A stretch of 64,000 nt of DNA from an uncultured Eubacterium sp. (GTDB lineage Bacteria > Bacillota > Clostridia > Lachnospirales > Lachnospiraceae): the NCBI GenBank assembly GCA_949959185.1, contig CATLIX010000002.1:60288-124287 (forward strand). The letters are read 5' to 3'. Made by a program: the position numbers and the translations under genes. Position 1 is the stretch's first letter, and the number at the start of each line of letters is the position of its first letter. The notes under the pieces are model-generated. The model made no database searches. It was not told where the DNA came from and saw only the letters and a program-made list of their open reading frames with translations. Of this stretch, positions 32,700 through 41,449 are shown piece after piece.

Positions 32700-35075
32700 A
32701 TGAAATATATGATTGGTACAAGAGGTTCCAGACTGGCCCTTACCCAGGCGGAATATGTATGTGAAAGACTGAGAGAGTTTTACCCCCAGGAGGAATTTGA
32801 AATTCAGATTATTAAGACCAGGGGAGATCTGGTTCTGGATAAACCTCTTCACGAGATTGGAGACAGGGGGGTATTTGTAAGGGAAATTGAAGAAAAACTC
32901 CTCTCCGGTGAAATTCAGCTCGGCGTGCACAGTATGAAAGATATGCCGGCCCGCCCCGCGCCCGGTCTGGTATTTACCAGAGCCTGGAAACGGGAAGACC
33001 CCAGAGATGTGCTGATTCTGCGTGAAAAAAACTCTCTGGCGGAGCTGCCCCAGGGAGCAGTGATTGGAACAGGCAGCAAACGAAGGGAGTTTCAGCTAAA
33101 ACGCCTGCGGCCGGATTTGAATATCGTGGGAATCCGCGGGAATGTGGATACCCGGCTCCGGAAAATGGAGGAGGAGAAGCTGGACGGTATTGTTCTGGCA
33201 GCCGCCGGACTTCACCGGATGCATATGCAGGATAAAATTACACAGTATCTGGATTTGGAGGAAATGATTCCGGCTCCCGCGCAGGGAATCCTTGCACTGG
33301 AAATCCGGGAGGGGGAGGAAAGGCTGCGGGATATGCTGGACGCCCTCAGTGATGACGATACTGCCGCCGCAGCGGCAGGAGAGCGCAGTTTTCTGCAGGA
33401 AATGGGCGCGAGCTGCCATCTTCCGGTGGGAGCTGTTCTGGAGAAGGACGGAGAAGAAACCTTTTGTCTCAGAGCCATGTTCGGAAATGAGACAGGGAGC
33501 CGTCAGGCTTACGCGTCAGTATCCGGCAGGGAACCGGAGGAGCTGGCACGTGAAGCAGCCAGGGAAATCCGCAGCCAGCTTGCAGGAACGGTTGTTCTGG
33601 TGGGAGCCGGCCCCGGAGATCCGGGCCTGATTACGGTAAAGGGACTGAAAGAAATCCGGGAAGCCGACTGTATTGTCTATGACCGGCTGGCTGCTCCGGA
33701 ACTTCTGGAGGAAGCAAAGCCCGGCTGCGAAAAGATTTATGTGGGAAAAGCCAGCAGCAACCACACCATGAAACAGGGAGAAATTAACCGTCTGCTGGTA
33801 CAGAAAAGCATGGAATACGGGAAAACCGTCCGGCTGAAAGGCGGAGATGTGTATGTGTTTGGCCGGGGCGGAGAGGAAGGCATGTATCTGAGAGAACATG
33901 GAGTGAATTTTCAGGTGGTGCCGGGAATCAGTTCCTGTATTGCAGGGCCGGCTTACGCCGGAATTCCCATTACCCATCGCGGAAAAGCGCTGGGGTTCCA
34001 TGTGGTGACTGCTCATGACCGGAACGACGAGCTGGCGGACATCAATTTCCAGGCCATGGCAGACAGTAAGGAAACCTGTGTGTTCCTGATGGGACTGAGC
34101 AAAGTGGGAGAAATTGCCGACAGGTTAAGGGAGGCCGGAATGGCAGGCACCGCAGAGATTGCTGTGATTTCCCAGGCCACCACGCCGGAGCAGAAAACAT
34201 GTGTTTCCGATTTGGAGCATATTGCGGAGAAAGTGGATCAGGAAGGCCTGATTTCTCCTGCGTTGATTGTGGTGGGAGAAGTGGTTTCCCTGCGGGAAGA
34301 ACTGAATTTCATGGAAAACCGTCCACTGTTCGGAAAGCGGTATCTGATTCCGAAAATCGGAGAAAAACCCACCCGGCTGAAAGAACTGCTGCAAAGCCAG
34401 GGAGCTGTTGTGGATGAAGTGCAGGTGGGAGTGATTGAGCGGGTGAAACAGATTCCGATATCGGAAGAACTGAAAGAGGGAGACTGGCTGCTGTTTACCA
34501 GTAAAAACGGTGTGGAAGCATTTTTCGGGAATTTCCGGGAACAGGGGCTGGATATGAGAAGGCTGGCAGGCTGTAAGGTGGCGGCTATCGGCAAAAAAAC
34601 AGCGGAACTGCTGGGTTCTTACGGAATTTATCCGGATCTGGTACCGGAAGCATTTCACAGTGACGCCCTTGCAGATACCCTGCGAAGCCGTCTGAGCGGA
34701 ACGGAATGCGTCTGGTATCTGAAAGGCGGCAATGCGGACAGCCATCTGAAAGAAGCTCTGGCGGACTGCTGCCGGTTTGAGGAAGTGGTGGTGTATGAGA
34801 ACCGCTCCGTAACGCCGGAACCGGGGCTGCTGCAGTCTGTGGCAGCCTGCGACGGAGTGGCATTTACCTGTGCTTCTTCCGCGGAACGGTTTATGAATGC
34901 TGTGGGGAAAGACTGGGGCTCCTGCGGTGTGTACAGTATCGGCCCCAAAACTACGGCCTTTTTGAAATCAAAGGGTGTGGAACAGGTGCTGGAAGCAGAA
35001 CAGTCTACTTATGAAGGATTAACAGAGCGTATATGCAGACTCCATATGAAGAATCATCCGCAGTTCAATAAGTAG
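32700..35075 (+). CDS. hemC-cobA-hemD: Porphobilinogen deaminase / uroporphyrinogen-III methyltransferase / uroporphyrinogen-III synthase fusion
   Basis: One 791-residue polypeptide carries three consecutive enzymes. Residues 1-295 are HemC, with GTRGSRLAL, HSMKDMP and the dipyrromethane-cofactor Cys239 in GASCHLPVG. Residues about 297-538 are the SAM-dependent CobA/SirA-type methyltransferase, with GAGPGDPGLITVKG and RLKGGDVYVFGRG. Residues about 540-790 are HemD. The chain therefore converts porphobilinogen to uroporphyrinogen III and on to precorrin-2, the branch to siroheme and cobalamin. CobA-HemD fusions are common in Firmicutes; adding HemC is rarer. No precorrin-2 dehydrogenase or ferrochelatase is in the window. 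The nearby siroheme reductases are an obvious destination for the product. Confidence 0.95.
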   Translation: MKYMIGTRGSRLALTQAEYVCERLREFYPQEEFEIQIIKTRGDLVLDKPLHEIGDRGVFVREIEEKLLSGEIQLGVHSMKDMPARPAPGLVFTRAWKREDPRDVLILREKNSLAELPQGAVIGTGSKRREFQLKRLRPDLNIVGIRGNVDTRLRKMEEEKLDGIVLAAAGLHRMHMQDKITQYLDLEEMIPAPAQGILALEIREGEERLRDMLDALSDDDTAAAAAGERSFLQEMGASCHLPVGAVLEKDGEETFCLRAMFGNETGSRQAYASVSGREPEELAREAAREIRSQLAGTVVLVGAGPGDPGLITVKGLKEIREADCIVYDRLAAPELLEEAKPGCEKIYVGKASSNHTMKQGEINRLLVQKSMEYGKTVRLKGGDVYVFGRGGEEGMYLREHGVNFQVVPGISSCIAGPAYAGIPITHRGKALGFHVVTAHDRNDELADINFQAMADSKETCVFLMGLSKVGEIADRLREAGMAGTAEIAVISQATTPEQKTCVSDLEHIAEKVDQEGLISPALIVVGEVVSLREELNFMENRPLFGKRYLIPKIGEKPTRLKELLQSQGAVVDEVQVGVIERVKQIPISEELKEGDWLLFTSKNGVEAFFGNFREQGLDMRRLAGCKVAAIGKKTAELLGSYGIYPDLVPEAFHSDALADTLRSRLSGTECVWYLKGGNADSHLKEALADCCRFEEVVVYENRSVTPEPGLLQSVAACDGVAFTCASSAERFMNAVGKDWGSCGVYSIGPKTTAFLKSKGVEQVLEAEQSTYEGLTERICRLHMKNHPQFNK

Positions 35076-35115
35076 TATATAGACAGAGAATGGAAACAGC
35101 AGAGAGGACAGGAAT

Positions 35116-35907
35116 ATGAGAAAAGCAGTGTTTTTTGATATCGACGGAACCATCTGGGATGAGAAACAGCGCATACCGGACAGCACAAGAGAGGCATTTC
35201 GGCTTATGAAAGAGCAGGGCCATTATCTGTTTATCAGCAGCGGCAGAACCAGGATTTTCATTCCTGACGAGCCCCTGATGCCTCTGGGATTTGACGGAAT
35301 ACTGGCAGGCTGCGGTACTTATGGGGAGTTTCAGGGAGAAGAAAAATTCTATTACAGAATCCCGCTGGAAAAGATTCAGCATATCAATGAATTTCTGCGG
35401 CAGATGGAAGCAGCTTACGTTCTGGAAGGGCGCCATCTGATTTATCTGGATACGGAGCGGTTCCCGGAGGATTCCCCCTTTCCAAAAGGGCTGCGGGGGA
35501 CGCTGGGAGAAAAGATGGTGCGGGTGACCGGAAATGAAGCCAGCCTGGAAGTGAGCAAATTCTGCGTGAATTATTTAAAGGAGCGGGAACGCCAGAAAGA
35601 GCTGGAACAGGAAATCGGAAAAGATTATACCATTATCCACCGGGGCGGAGATTTTATGGAAATTGTGCCGAAAGGGTACAATAAAGCCACGGGAATCCGG
35701 GAAATCTGCGAGATTCTGGATGTCGCCCATGAAAATACCTACTCCTTCGGAGACAGCACCAACGATTTGGATATGCTGGAATATACCGCCCATTCCATCG
35801 CCATGGGAGATGGAATGCAGCAGGCAAAAGACGCGGCGGAATATGTGACCGCAGCCCTCTGGGAAGACGGAATTTACCAGGGCTGCAAACATTACGGGCT
35901 GATATAA
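35116..35907 (+). CDS. HAD-superfamily Cof-type phosphatase
   Basis: This 263-residue hydrolase has all HAD motifs: FFDIDGTIWD at the N-terminus (nucleophile Asp), SSGRTR near residue 39, a conserved Lys near 190 (KGYNKATGI) and GDSTNDLDML near residue 212. The cap domain in the middle places it with Cof/YidA-like sugar- or nucleotide-phosphate phosphatases. The substrate cannot be read from the sequence. AGGACAGGA lies before the ATG. It follows the hem operon by 40 bases and may be transcribed with it. A terminator begins within its last codons. Confidence 0.9.
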   Translation: MRKAVFFDIDGTIWDEKQRIPDSTREAFRLMKEQGHYLFISSGRTRIFIPDEPLMPLGFDGILAGCGTYGEFQGEEKFYYRIPLEKIQHINEFLRQMEAAYVLEGRHLIYLDTERFPEDSPFPKGLRGTLGEKMVRVTGNEASLEVSKFCVNYLKERERQKELEQEIGKDYTIIHRGGDFMEIVPKGYNKATGIREICEILDVAHENTYSFGDSTNDLDMLEYTAHSIAMGDGMQQAKDAAEYVTAALWEDGIYQGCKHYGLI

Positions 35908-35922
35908 CATCAGCCCGCTTTT
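35896..35922 (+). terminator. Terminator overlapping the HAD stop codon
   Basis: A perfect 8-bp stem GGGCTGAT / ATCAGCCC spans the stop codon and is followed by GC and four T. It runs into the next hairpin repeat. Confidence 0.75.
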
Positions 35923-36175
35923 CTCTTATAGGAAATACCATGTTACTATGAAGCGTTAAAGTTAATGGATTTCCTATAAGAGAAAACAATTATGCGCGGC
36001 TCGCGGAGAGGAAATCTATTGCTGAGCAGTCCGCCTGCGCACTCGCATGAATGGAATAATGTCGCTGAAGCGACCAGGCTCGGCGCGTCAAAGTGTGCAA
36101 TCCCCTCAAGATTGAGGGGCAGGGGAGTTGAAGTGGGTTTGCCACATTGTTCTCTGATTGCTCTTTTTATCTTTA
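35919..36175. repeat. Dispersed hairpin repeat, copy 4, with the longest following unit
   Basis: Perfect 18-bp arms (35919-35936 and 35969-35986) enclose a loop with GAAGCGTTAAAGTT. A unit of about 190 bases follows: ATGCGCGGCTCGCGGAGAGG, then AATGGAATAATGTCGCT, a CCCCTCAAG / TTGAGGGG hairpin and a CCACATTGTTCTCT end. It matches the order of elements at 924-1165. No gene lies between 35908 and 36485. Confidence 0.8.
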
Positions 36176-36251
36176 TTTCACATGTGACATTCTTCCTGTA
36201 TTATTCCCAAATAATAAAAAAATGATACTTTTGACCTGAAAATCCTATAAG

Positions 36252-36267
36252 TGGGTAATCCAATTAT
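36252..36267. promoter_or_regulatory. Operator-like site 1 upstream of the lactate operon
   Basis: TGGGTAATCCAATTAT is the exact reverse complement of the site at 36365-36380, and it lies about 60 bases upstream of the -35 element. Paired distant operators suggest DNA looping. Confidence 0.6.
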
Positions 36268-36329
36268 CGTGAATATATACAAAAGAAATCCGATAAATTT
36301 GAATAAATTGCCGGAAATATAAAAAGTAC

Positions 36330-36357
36330 TTGATGTTTCAGAATCAGGTGCTATAAT
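36330..36357 (+). promoter_or_regulatory. Sigma-A promoter of the lactate operon
   Basis: TTGATG (36330-36335), a 16-base spacer and TATAAT (36352-36357) lie about 130 bases before the permease gene, just upstream of operator site 2. Confidence 0.8.
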
Positions 36358-36364
36358 ATACTTA

Positions 36365-36380
36365 ATAATTGGATTACCCA
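36365..36380. promoter_or_regulatory. Operator-like site 2 at the lactate-operon transcription start
   Basis: ATAATTGGATTACCCA begins 8 bases after the -10 element, about at the expected transcription start. It is a repressor-type position. Confidence 0.7.
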
Positions 36381-36450
36381 ATAAAAGGAAAAATGTAAGA
36401 ATATCGGAATATTTAACTGTATTCTACATAAAAAAGAGAAAAATAACAAT

Positions 36451-36465
36451 ATTGGATTATCCAAT
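36451..36465. promoter_or_regulatory. Operator-like site 3, perfect 7-1-7 palindrome
   Basis: ATTGGATTATCCAAT is palindromic around one base and lies 20 bases before the permease start. It resembles the ATTGGT-type operators of LldR/PdhR GntR regulators. No such regulator gene is adjacent. Confidence 0.7.
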
Positions 36466-36485
36466 TTAAAGGGAGGAGGAATACT

Positions 36486-38033
36486 ATGCTGTTATTGGAA
36501 TTTGTACTTGCGATGCTGCCGATTATCTGGCTGATTGCGGCACTCAGCGGCCTGAAAATGGCCGGGCATAAGGCCTGTGTCATTGCACTTTTTATTACGG
36601 CAGCTCTGGCGGCGGGATATTGGGGGTTAAGTATCCTGTGTATTTCAACAGCAGCTCTGGAAGGCGTTCTGAATGCGTTATGGCCTATCTGTCTGGTGAT
36701 TGTGGCAGCTTTGTTTACTTATAATCTGACGTTGAAGACCGGGGCTATGGAGTCTGTCAAGAGAATGCTGGCGGGTGTTTCCAGAGACAGGCGTGTTCTG
36801 GCTTTGATTATCGGATGGGGGTTTGGCAATTTCATGGAAGGAATGGCCGGATTCGGAACAGCAGTTGCAATTCCCGCGTCCATGCTGACAGCCATCGGCC
36901 TTGATCCCATGAGCGCAGTTCTGAGCTGCCTGGTGGTAAATTCCACCCCTACCGCATTCGGCTCCGTAGGAGTTCCCACGGTGACGCTGGCAACGGTAAC
37001 GGGCACGGATTTGCTTTCACTGGCAGGCAGCATTGTAAATATACAGTTTATTCTGACTTTTATATCTCCGTTTTTGATGGTCTGCATTTGCGGAAAAGGG
37101 ATAAAGGCGTTAAAGGGTATGATTCCCACTACGCTGGTTGCGGCCTTATCCTTTACCGTACCATGGTTTTTAACCGCACATTTTATCGGGCCGGAACTTC
37201 CTGATATTATCGGCTCCATCTGCTCCATGGGATGTATCATCGGAGCAGCCAGAATTTTTAACCGGGAGCCGGAGGAAGCATACGCCATTCAGATTTCCGA
37301 AACAGCAGGGGAGAAAACTTCCATGGGAGTGGCGGAAGGGCTGAAAGCCTGGAGTTCCTTTCTTCTGATTTTCCTGTTTCTGATGGTAACTTCCACCTTA
37401 TGTCCGCCTGTACATAATGCCATTGCCGGAATTAAGAGCACCCTTGTGGTGTATGCCGGGGAAGGCGGGAATGCCCTCAGCTTCAGCTGGATTAACACAC
37501 CTGGGGTTATGATATTCCTGGCAGCCATCATCGGAGGGGCCATACAGGGAGCCGGTGCGAAAGATATAGCGGATGTTTTTCTGGAAACGCTGAAAAAATA
37601 CTGGAAGACCATACTTACCATCTGTGCTGTAATGGCCACTGCGAAAATTATGAGTTACAGCGGAATGATTTCTGATATAGCGAAATTTTTAGTAGCTGTT
37701 ACCGGTTCTTTCTATCCGCTGATAGCGCCGCTGATTGGAGCGCTGGGCGCATTTGTAACAGGTTCCGGAACTTCCACCTGCGTGCTGTTCGGCGGGCTCC
37801 AGAGCGAGACAGCCGCAGCCCTTGATTTGAATCCCACCTGGATGGCGGCGGCGAATGTGATGGGAGCCGGAATCGGCAAGATGATATGTCCCCAGGGAAT
37901 TGCCATCGGTGCGGGAGCCATCGGGCAGCCAGGCTCGGAAAGTAAGATTTTAAGTAAAGTTTTTAAATATTTTATATTGTTTGTAGTTCTGGCAGGCATC
38001 ATCTGTTATGCCGGGTCCCTGATGGGATTTTAA
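36486..38033 (+). CDS. lctP: L-lactate permease (LctP/LldP family)
   Basis: This 515-residue membrane protein has about 13 hydrophobic segments and the lactate permease signatures GWGFGNFMEGMAGFGTA near residue 110 and NSTPTAFGSVGVP near residue 150. The near-C-terminal GAFVTGSGTSTCVLFGGLQ lies near residue 418. It imports lactate, usually with protons. GGAGGAGGA precedes the ATG. It is the first gene of a six-gene lactate operon, behind a promoter with three similar operator sites, so expression is probably induced by lactate. Confidence 0.95.
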   Translation: MLLLEFVLAMLPIIWLIAALSGLKMAGHKACVIALFITAALAAGYWGLSILCISTAALEGVLNALWPICLVIVAALFTYNLTLKTGAMESVKRMLAGVSRDRRVLALIIGWGFGNFMEGMAGFGTAVAIPASMLTAIGLDPMSAVLSCLVVNSTPTAFGSVGVPTVTLATVTGTDLLSLAGSIVNIQFILTFISPFLMVCICGKGIKALKGMIPTTLVAALSFTVPWFLTAHFIGPELPDIIGSICSMGCIIGAARIFNREPEEAYAIQISETAGEKTSMGVAEGLKAWSSFLLIFLFLMVTSTLCPPVHNAIAGIKSTLVVYAGEGGNALSFSWINTPGVMIFLAAIIGGAIQGAGAKDIADVFLETLKKYWKTILTICAVMATAKIMSYSGMISDIAKFLVAVTGSFYPLIAPLIGALGAFVTGSGTSTCVLFGGLQSETAAALDLNPTWMAAANVMGAGIGKMICPQGIAIGAGAIGQPGSESKILSKVFKYFILFVVLAGIICYAGSLMGF

Positions 38034-38109
38034 TGGAACTTTGATGGAAAAGAAAGCAAACAGGTTTCTGAATACAGCAGGAAAAATAAATGTTCAAGGA
38101 GGTAGCAAC

Positions 38110-39522
38110 ATGTACAACAAACTGACACCTGAAATTGTGGAGCAGCTGAAAGCAGTCACGGATTATGTTTTCCAGGGAGAAGACATCAATCCGGATTATG
38201 CGAAAGATGAGATGCCGATTTACGGAACTCATATGCCGGATGTGGCAGTTCAGCCCCGTTCCACGGAAGAAGTAGCAGGAATTATGAAAATCTGTTATGA
38301 GAACAACATCCCTGTAACGCCCAGAGGAGCAGGTACCGGACTTGCAGGAGGAGCGGTGCCTCTGTATGGAGGCGTGCTCATGGACATTTCCAAAATGAAT
38401 AAGATTAAATCTTATGACATGGAGAATTTTGTGGTGGAAATCGAAGCAGGGGTACTGTTAAACGACCTTGCGGAAGACTGCCAGAGCCAGGGAATGCTGT
38501 ATCCCCCGGACCCCGGAGAGAAATTTGCATGTGTGGGCGGAAATGTGGCAACCAATGCGGGAGGTATGCGTGCGGTGAAATACGGAGCAACCCGTGATTA
38601 TGTGCGGGCTATGACCGTTGTACTTCCCACAGGTGAAATTACCCGTCTGGGAGCAACCGTATCCAAAACATCTTCCGGATACTCTCTGCTGAATCTGATG
38701 ATTGGCTCCGAAGGAACCCTTGGCATTATTACGGAACTGACCTTAAAGATTATACCTGCGCCGAAGGCGGCGGCTTCCCTGATTATCCCATTTGAAGACC
38801 TGCATTCTGCCCTTGCAACGGTTCCGAAATTTAAGATGGCCCATATGGACCCGCAGGCCATTGAGTTTATGGAGCGTGAAATTGTGCTGGCTTCCGAGCG
38901 TTATATTGGAAAATCCGTATTTCCCCAGGAGCTGGACGGAACGGAAATCGGCGCATACCTGCTGGTGACACTGGATGGAAATTCAGAGGAAGAAGTGGAC
39001 GCGCTGGTAGAGCAGGCCGCAGAGCTGGTACTGGAAGAGGGAGCCATCGACGTGCTGGTGGCAGATACTCCATCCAAGATGAAAGACGCATGGGCTGCAC
39101 GTTCTTCTTTCCTGGAAGCAATTATGGAAGAAACAAAGCTGCTGGATGAGTGCGACGTGGTGGTTCCGGTAAACAAAATTGCCGATTACCTGGAATTTGT
39201 CAATAAAACAGGGAAAGACTGCGGACTGACCATTAAGTCTTTTGGTCATGCAGGAGACGGAAACCTTCATATTTATCAGTGCTCCAATGATTTGGAGGAA
39301 GAGGAATTCAAGAGCCGGGTAGATAAATTCTTTGACATTATATATAAGGAAGCAACAGACTGCGGCGGACTTGTTTCCGGTGAGCACGGGATTGGCTCCG
39401 GTAAGGTAAAATATCTGGTAGATTCCGTTGGAGAGACCAACATGGGAATTATGGAAGGCATCAAACGTGTATTCGACCCGAAAATGATTCTGAATCCGGG
39501 CAAAGTTTGTTACAGATTATAA
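38110..39522 (+). CDS. lctD: FAD-linked lactate dehydrogenase (GlcD/LctD family)
   Basis: This 470-residue flavoenzyme is of the vanillyl-alcohol-oxidase/GlcD family. It has the FAD-binding PRGAGTGLAGGAVP near residue 75, NVATNAGGMRAVKYG near residue 145 and the C-terminal FGHAGDGNLHIY near residue 378 and GEHGIGSGK near residue 425. In Acetobacterium woodii the homologue LctD works with EtfAB and couples lactate oxidation by NAD+ to ferredoxin oxidation; the adjoining etf genes suggest the same here. AGGAGG precedes the ATG at 38110, whereas an upstream in-frame start at 38041 has none. The stereospecificity cannot be read from sequence, but a racemase in the operon would make both isomers usable. 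Confidence 0.93.
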   Translation: MYNKLTPEIVEQLKAVTDYVFQGEDINPDYAKDEMPIYGTHMPDVAVQPRSTEEVAGIMKICYENNIPVTPRGAGTGLAGGAVPLYGGVLMDISKMNKIKSYDMENFVVEIEAGVLLNDLAEDCQSQGMLYPPDPGEKFACVGGNVATNAGGMRAVKYGATRDYVRAMTVVLPTGEITRLGATVSKTSSGYSLLNLMIGSEGTLGIITELTLKIIPAPKAAASLIIPFEDLHSALATVPKFKMAHMDPQAIEFMEREIVLASERYIGKSVFPQELDGTEIGAYLLVTLDGNSEEEVDALVEQAAELVLEEGAIDVLVADTPSKMKDAWAARSSFLEAIMEETKLLDECDVVVPVNKIADYLEFVNKTGKDCGLTIKSFGHAGDGNLHIYQCSNDLEEEEFKSRVDKFFDIIYKEATDCGGLVSGEHGIGSGKVKYLVDSVGETNMGIMEGIKRVFDPKMILNPGKVCYRL

Positions 39523-39552
39523 TTCAGATGTTTAAAATGAGGAGGAAGCATT

Positions 39553-40356
39553 ATGAATATTTGTGTTTGCATGAAACAGGTACCTGATACGAATGAAATC
39601 AAGGTAGATCCTGAAACTCACACCCTGGTCCGCAAAGGCGTTCCCAGCATTGTGAATCCCTTTGATACCTACGCCCAGGAAGTTGGCGTGAGACTGAAAG
39701 AACAGCTGGGCGGAAAACTGATTGTGATTTCCATGGGGCCGGAACAGGCCAAAGAAGCCATCAAATCCTGCCTTGCAGTAGGAGCGGACAACGGATATCT
39801 GATTTCCAGCAGGAATTTCGGCGGTTCCGATACCCTTGCCACCAGTTATATCCTTTCTGAGGCTATTAAGGCAGTAGAAGAAAAAGAAGGGCTGAAATTC
39901 GATTTAATCCTCTGCGGAAAACAGGCAACAGACGGAGATACCGCTCAGGTAGGGCCTGAGATTGCAGAACATCTGGATTTGCCTCAGATTACATATGCGC
40001 TGGATATTGTGGAAAAGGACGGAGAAATTCAGGTAAAGCGGGAATATGACGCAGGTTATGACATGATTTCCACCAGACTTCCGGCAGTGGTAACGGTTGT
40101 AAAACTGCCCTACGAGCCCCGTTATCCTACCATTAAGAGCAAAATGGCTGCCAAGAAAAAAGAAATTCCGGTACTGACCGAAGAAGATATCCCATCCATC
40201 AAACTGGAGCTGTGCGGATTAAACGGCTCTCCCACGAGGGTGAAGAAGACCTATACGCCGGTAAGAGAAAAATCAGGCGTGAAGCTGGCAGGCATGGAAG
40301 CAGCAGATGCGGCAAATGAAGTAGTGAAGTTGCTGGAAGAAGCAAAACTTTTATAA
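39553..40356 (+). CDS. etfB: Electron transfer flavoprotein, beta subunit
   Basis: This 267-residue EtfB begins MNICVCMKQVPDTNEIKVDP, the classic N-terminus, and contains DLILCGKQATDGDTAQVGPE near residue 115, which contacts the flavin or nucleotide. With EtfA it carries electrons between the dehydrogenases encoded on each side. Whether it is the bifurcating kind, with a second FAD in place of AMP, cannot be settled by eye, but the partner LctD points that way. AGGAGG precedes the ATG. It sits 30 bases after lctD and 13 before etfA. Confidence 0.95.
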   Translation: MNICVCMKQVPDTNEIKVDPETHTLVRKGVPSIVNPFDTYAQEVGVRLKEQLGGKLIVISMGPEQAKEAIKSCLAVGADNGYLISSRNFGGSDTLATSYILSEAIKAVEEKEGLKFDLILCGKQATDGDTAQVGPEIAEHLDLPQITYALDIVEKDGEIQVKREYDAGYDMISTRLPAVVTVVKLPYEPRYPTIKSKMAAKKKEIPVLTEEDIPSIKLELCGLNGSPTRVKKTYTPVREKSGVKLAGMEAADAANEVVKLLEEAKLL

Positions 40357-40369
40357 GGAGGGGCCGGAT

Positions 40370-41377
40370 ATGAGCAATCTGAATGATTATAAAAATATAT
40401 GGGTGTTCATCGAAACAGAATGCGGAAAGGCAAAAAATGTGGGCTATGAACTTTTGAATGTGGCAAAACCGCTGGCAGACCAGAAAGGATGTCCGCTGGT
40501 GGCAGTCGTTATCGGCAAAGATATTGAAGGTGTGGCAAAAGACGCCATCTGCTACGGAGCAGATTCCGCCATTATCGTAGACGGACCGGAATATGAATAC
40601 TACACCACAGACGCTTTTACGAAAGCAATGGTTACGTTAGTGGAAAAATATAAACCGGAAACATTGATGATCGGCGCAACCAACAATGGCCGGGATATGG
40701 GCCCAAGAGTGTCCTGCCGCCTGCAGACAGGTCTGACTGCAGACTGTACCGGTATTGACATTGACGAGGAAACGGGAAATATTGCCTGGACCCGTCCCAC
40801 CTTCGGCGGTAACCTGATGGCAACAATTATGTGTCCGGAACATCGCCCCCAGATGGGAACGGTAAGGCCCGGCGTATTCAAAAAAGGCGCATATGAGGAA
40901 GGACGCACCGGAGAGATTATAAAAGAAGATATTCATGTGGCTCCGGAAGAAATCCGTACCACTCTGGTAGAACGTGTCAGTGAAATTGCAGAAGCTGTGA
41001 ATCTGGAAGAAGCTGAGATTATCGTATCCGGCGGCCGGGGCGTTGGCTCTGCAGAAAACTTCGGACTGCTGGAGGATCTGGCGGCAGAACTGGGCGCAAC
41101 CCTTGGCTGCAGCAGAGCAGTGGTAGACGCAGGCTGGATGCCCCATGCCCATCAGGTAGGGCAGTCCGGTAAGACGGTGGCTCCGAAGCTCTATTTTGCA
41201 ATCGGTATTTCCGGAGCAATCCAGCATCTGGCAGGCATTTCCGGTTCCGATACGGTGATTGCCGTAAATAAAGACGAAGACGCGCCGATTTTTGACGTGG
41301 CAGATTATGGAATCGTTGGAAATCTGAATGAAGTTGTGCCGGCGCTGACAGCGGCATTTAAAGCGCGGAAAGCATAA
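40370..41377 (+). CDS. etfA: Electron transfer flavoprotein, alpha subunit
   Basis: This 335-residue EtfA carries the C-terminal FAD-binding signature: [18 protein letters not shown] near residue 223, [20 protein letters not shown] near 247, then [20 protein letters not shown] and [11 protein letters not shown]. It lacks the extra N-terminal ferredoxin domain found in some lactate-linked EtfA proteins. AAGGAGGGG precedes the ATG. It forms the heterodimer with EtfB and probably serves both the lactate and the acyl-CoA dehydrogenase in this operon. Confidence 0.95.
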   Translation: MSNLNDYKNIWVFIETECGKAKNVGYELLNVAKPLADQKGCPLVAVVIGKDIEGVAKDAICYGADSAIIVDGPEYEYYTTDAFTKAMVTLVEKYKPETLMIGATNNGRDMGPRVSCRLQTGLTADCTGIDIDEETGNIAWTRPTFGGNLMATIMCPEHRPQMGTVRPGVFKKGAYEEGRTGEIIKEDIHVAPEEIRTTLVERVSEIAEAVNLEEAEIIVSGGRGVGSAENFGLLEDLAAELGATLGCSRAVVDAGWMPHAHQVGQSGKTVAPKLYFAIGISGAIQHLAGISGSDTVIAVNKDEDAPIFDVADYGIVGNLNEVVPALTAAFKARKA

Positions 41378-41449
41378 ATTGAGGAACATATAAAAGGTGT
41401 GTCTGAGATATTTTGATACACAGGATAAGAAAAATGAGGAGGAAATGTT

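Noticed and set aside
35992..36225. 77-codon open frame in the repeat region
   Set aside because: It lies within the dispersed repeat unit and shows no protein features.
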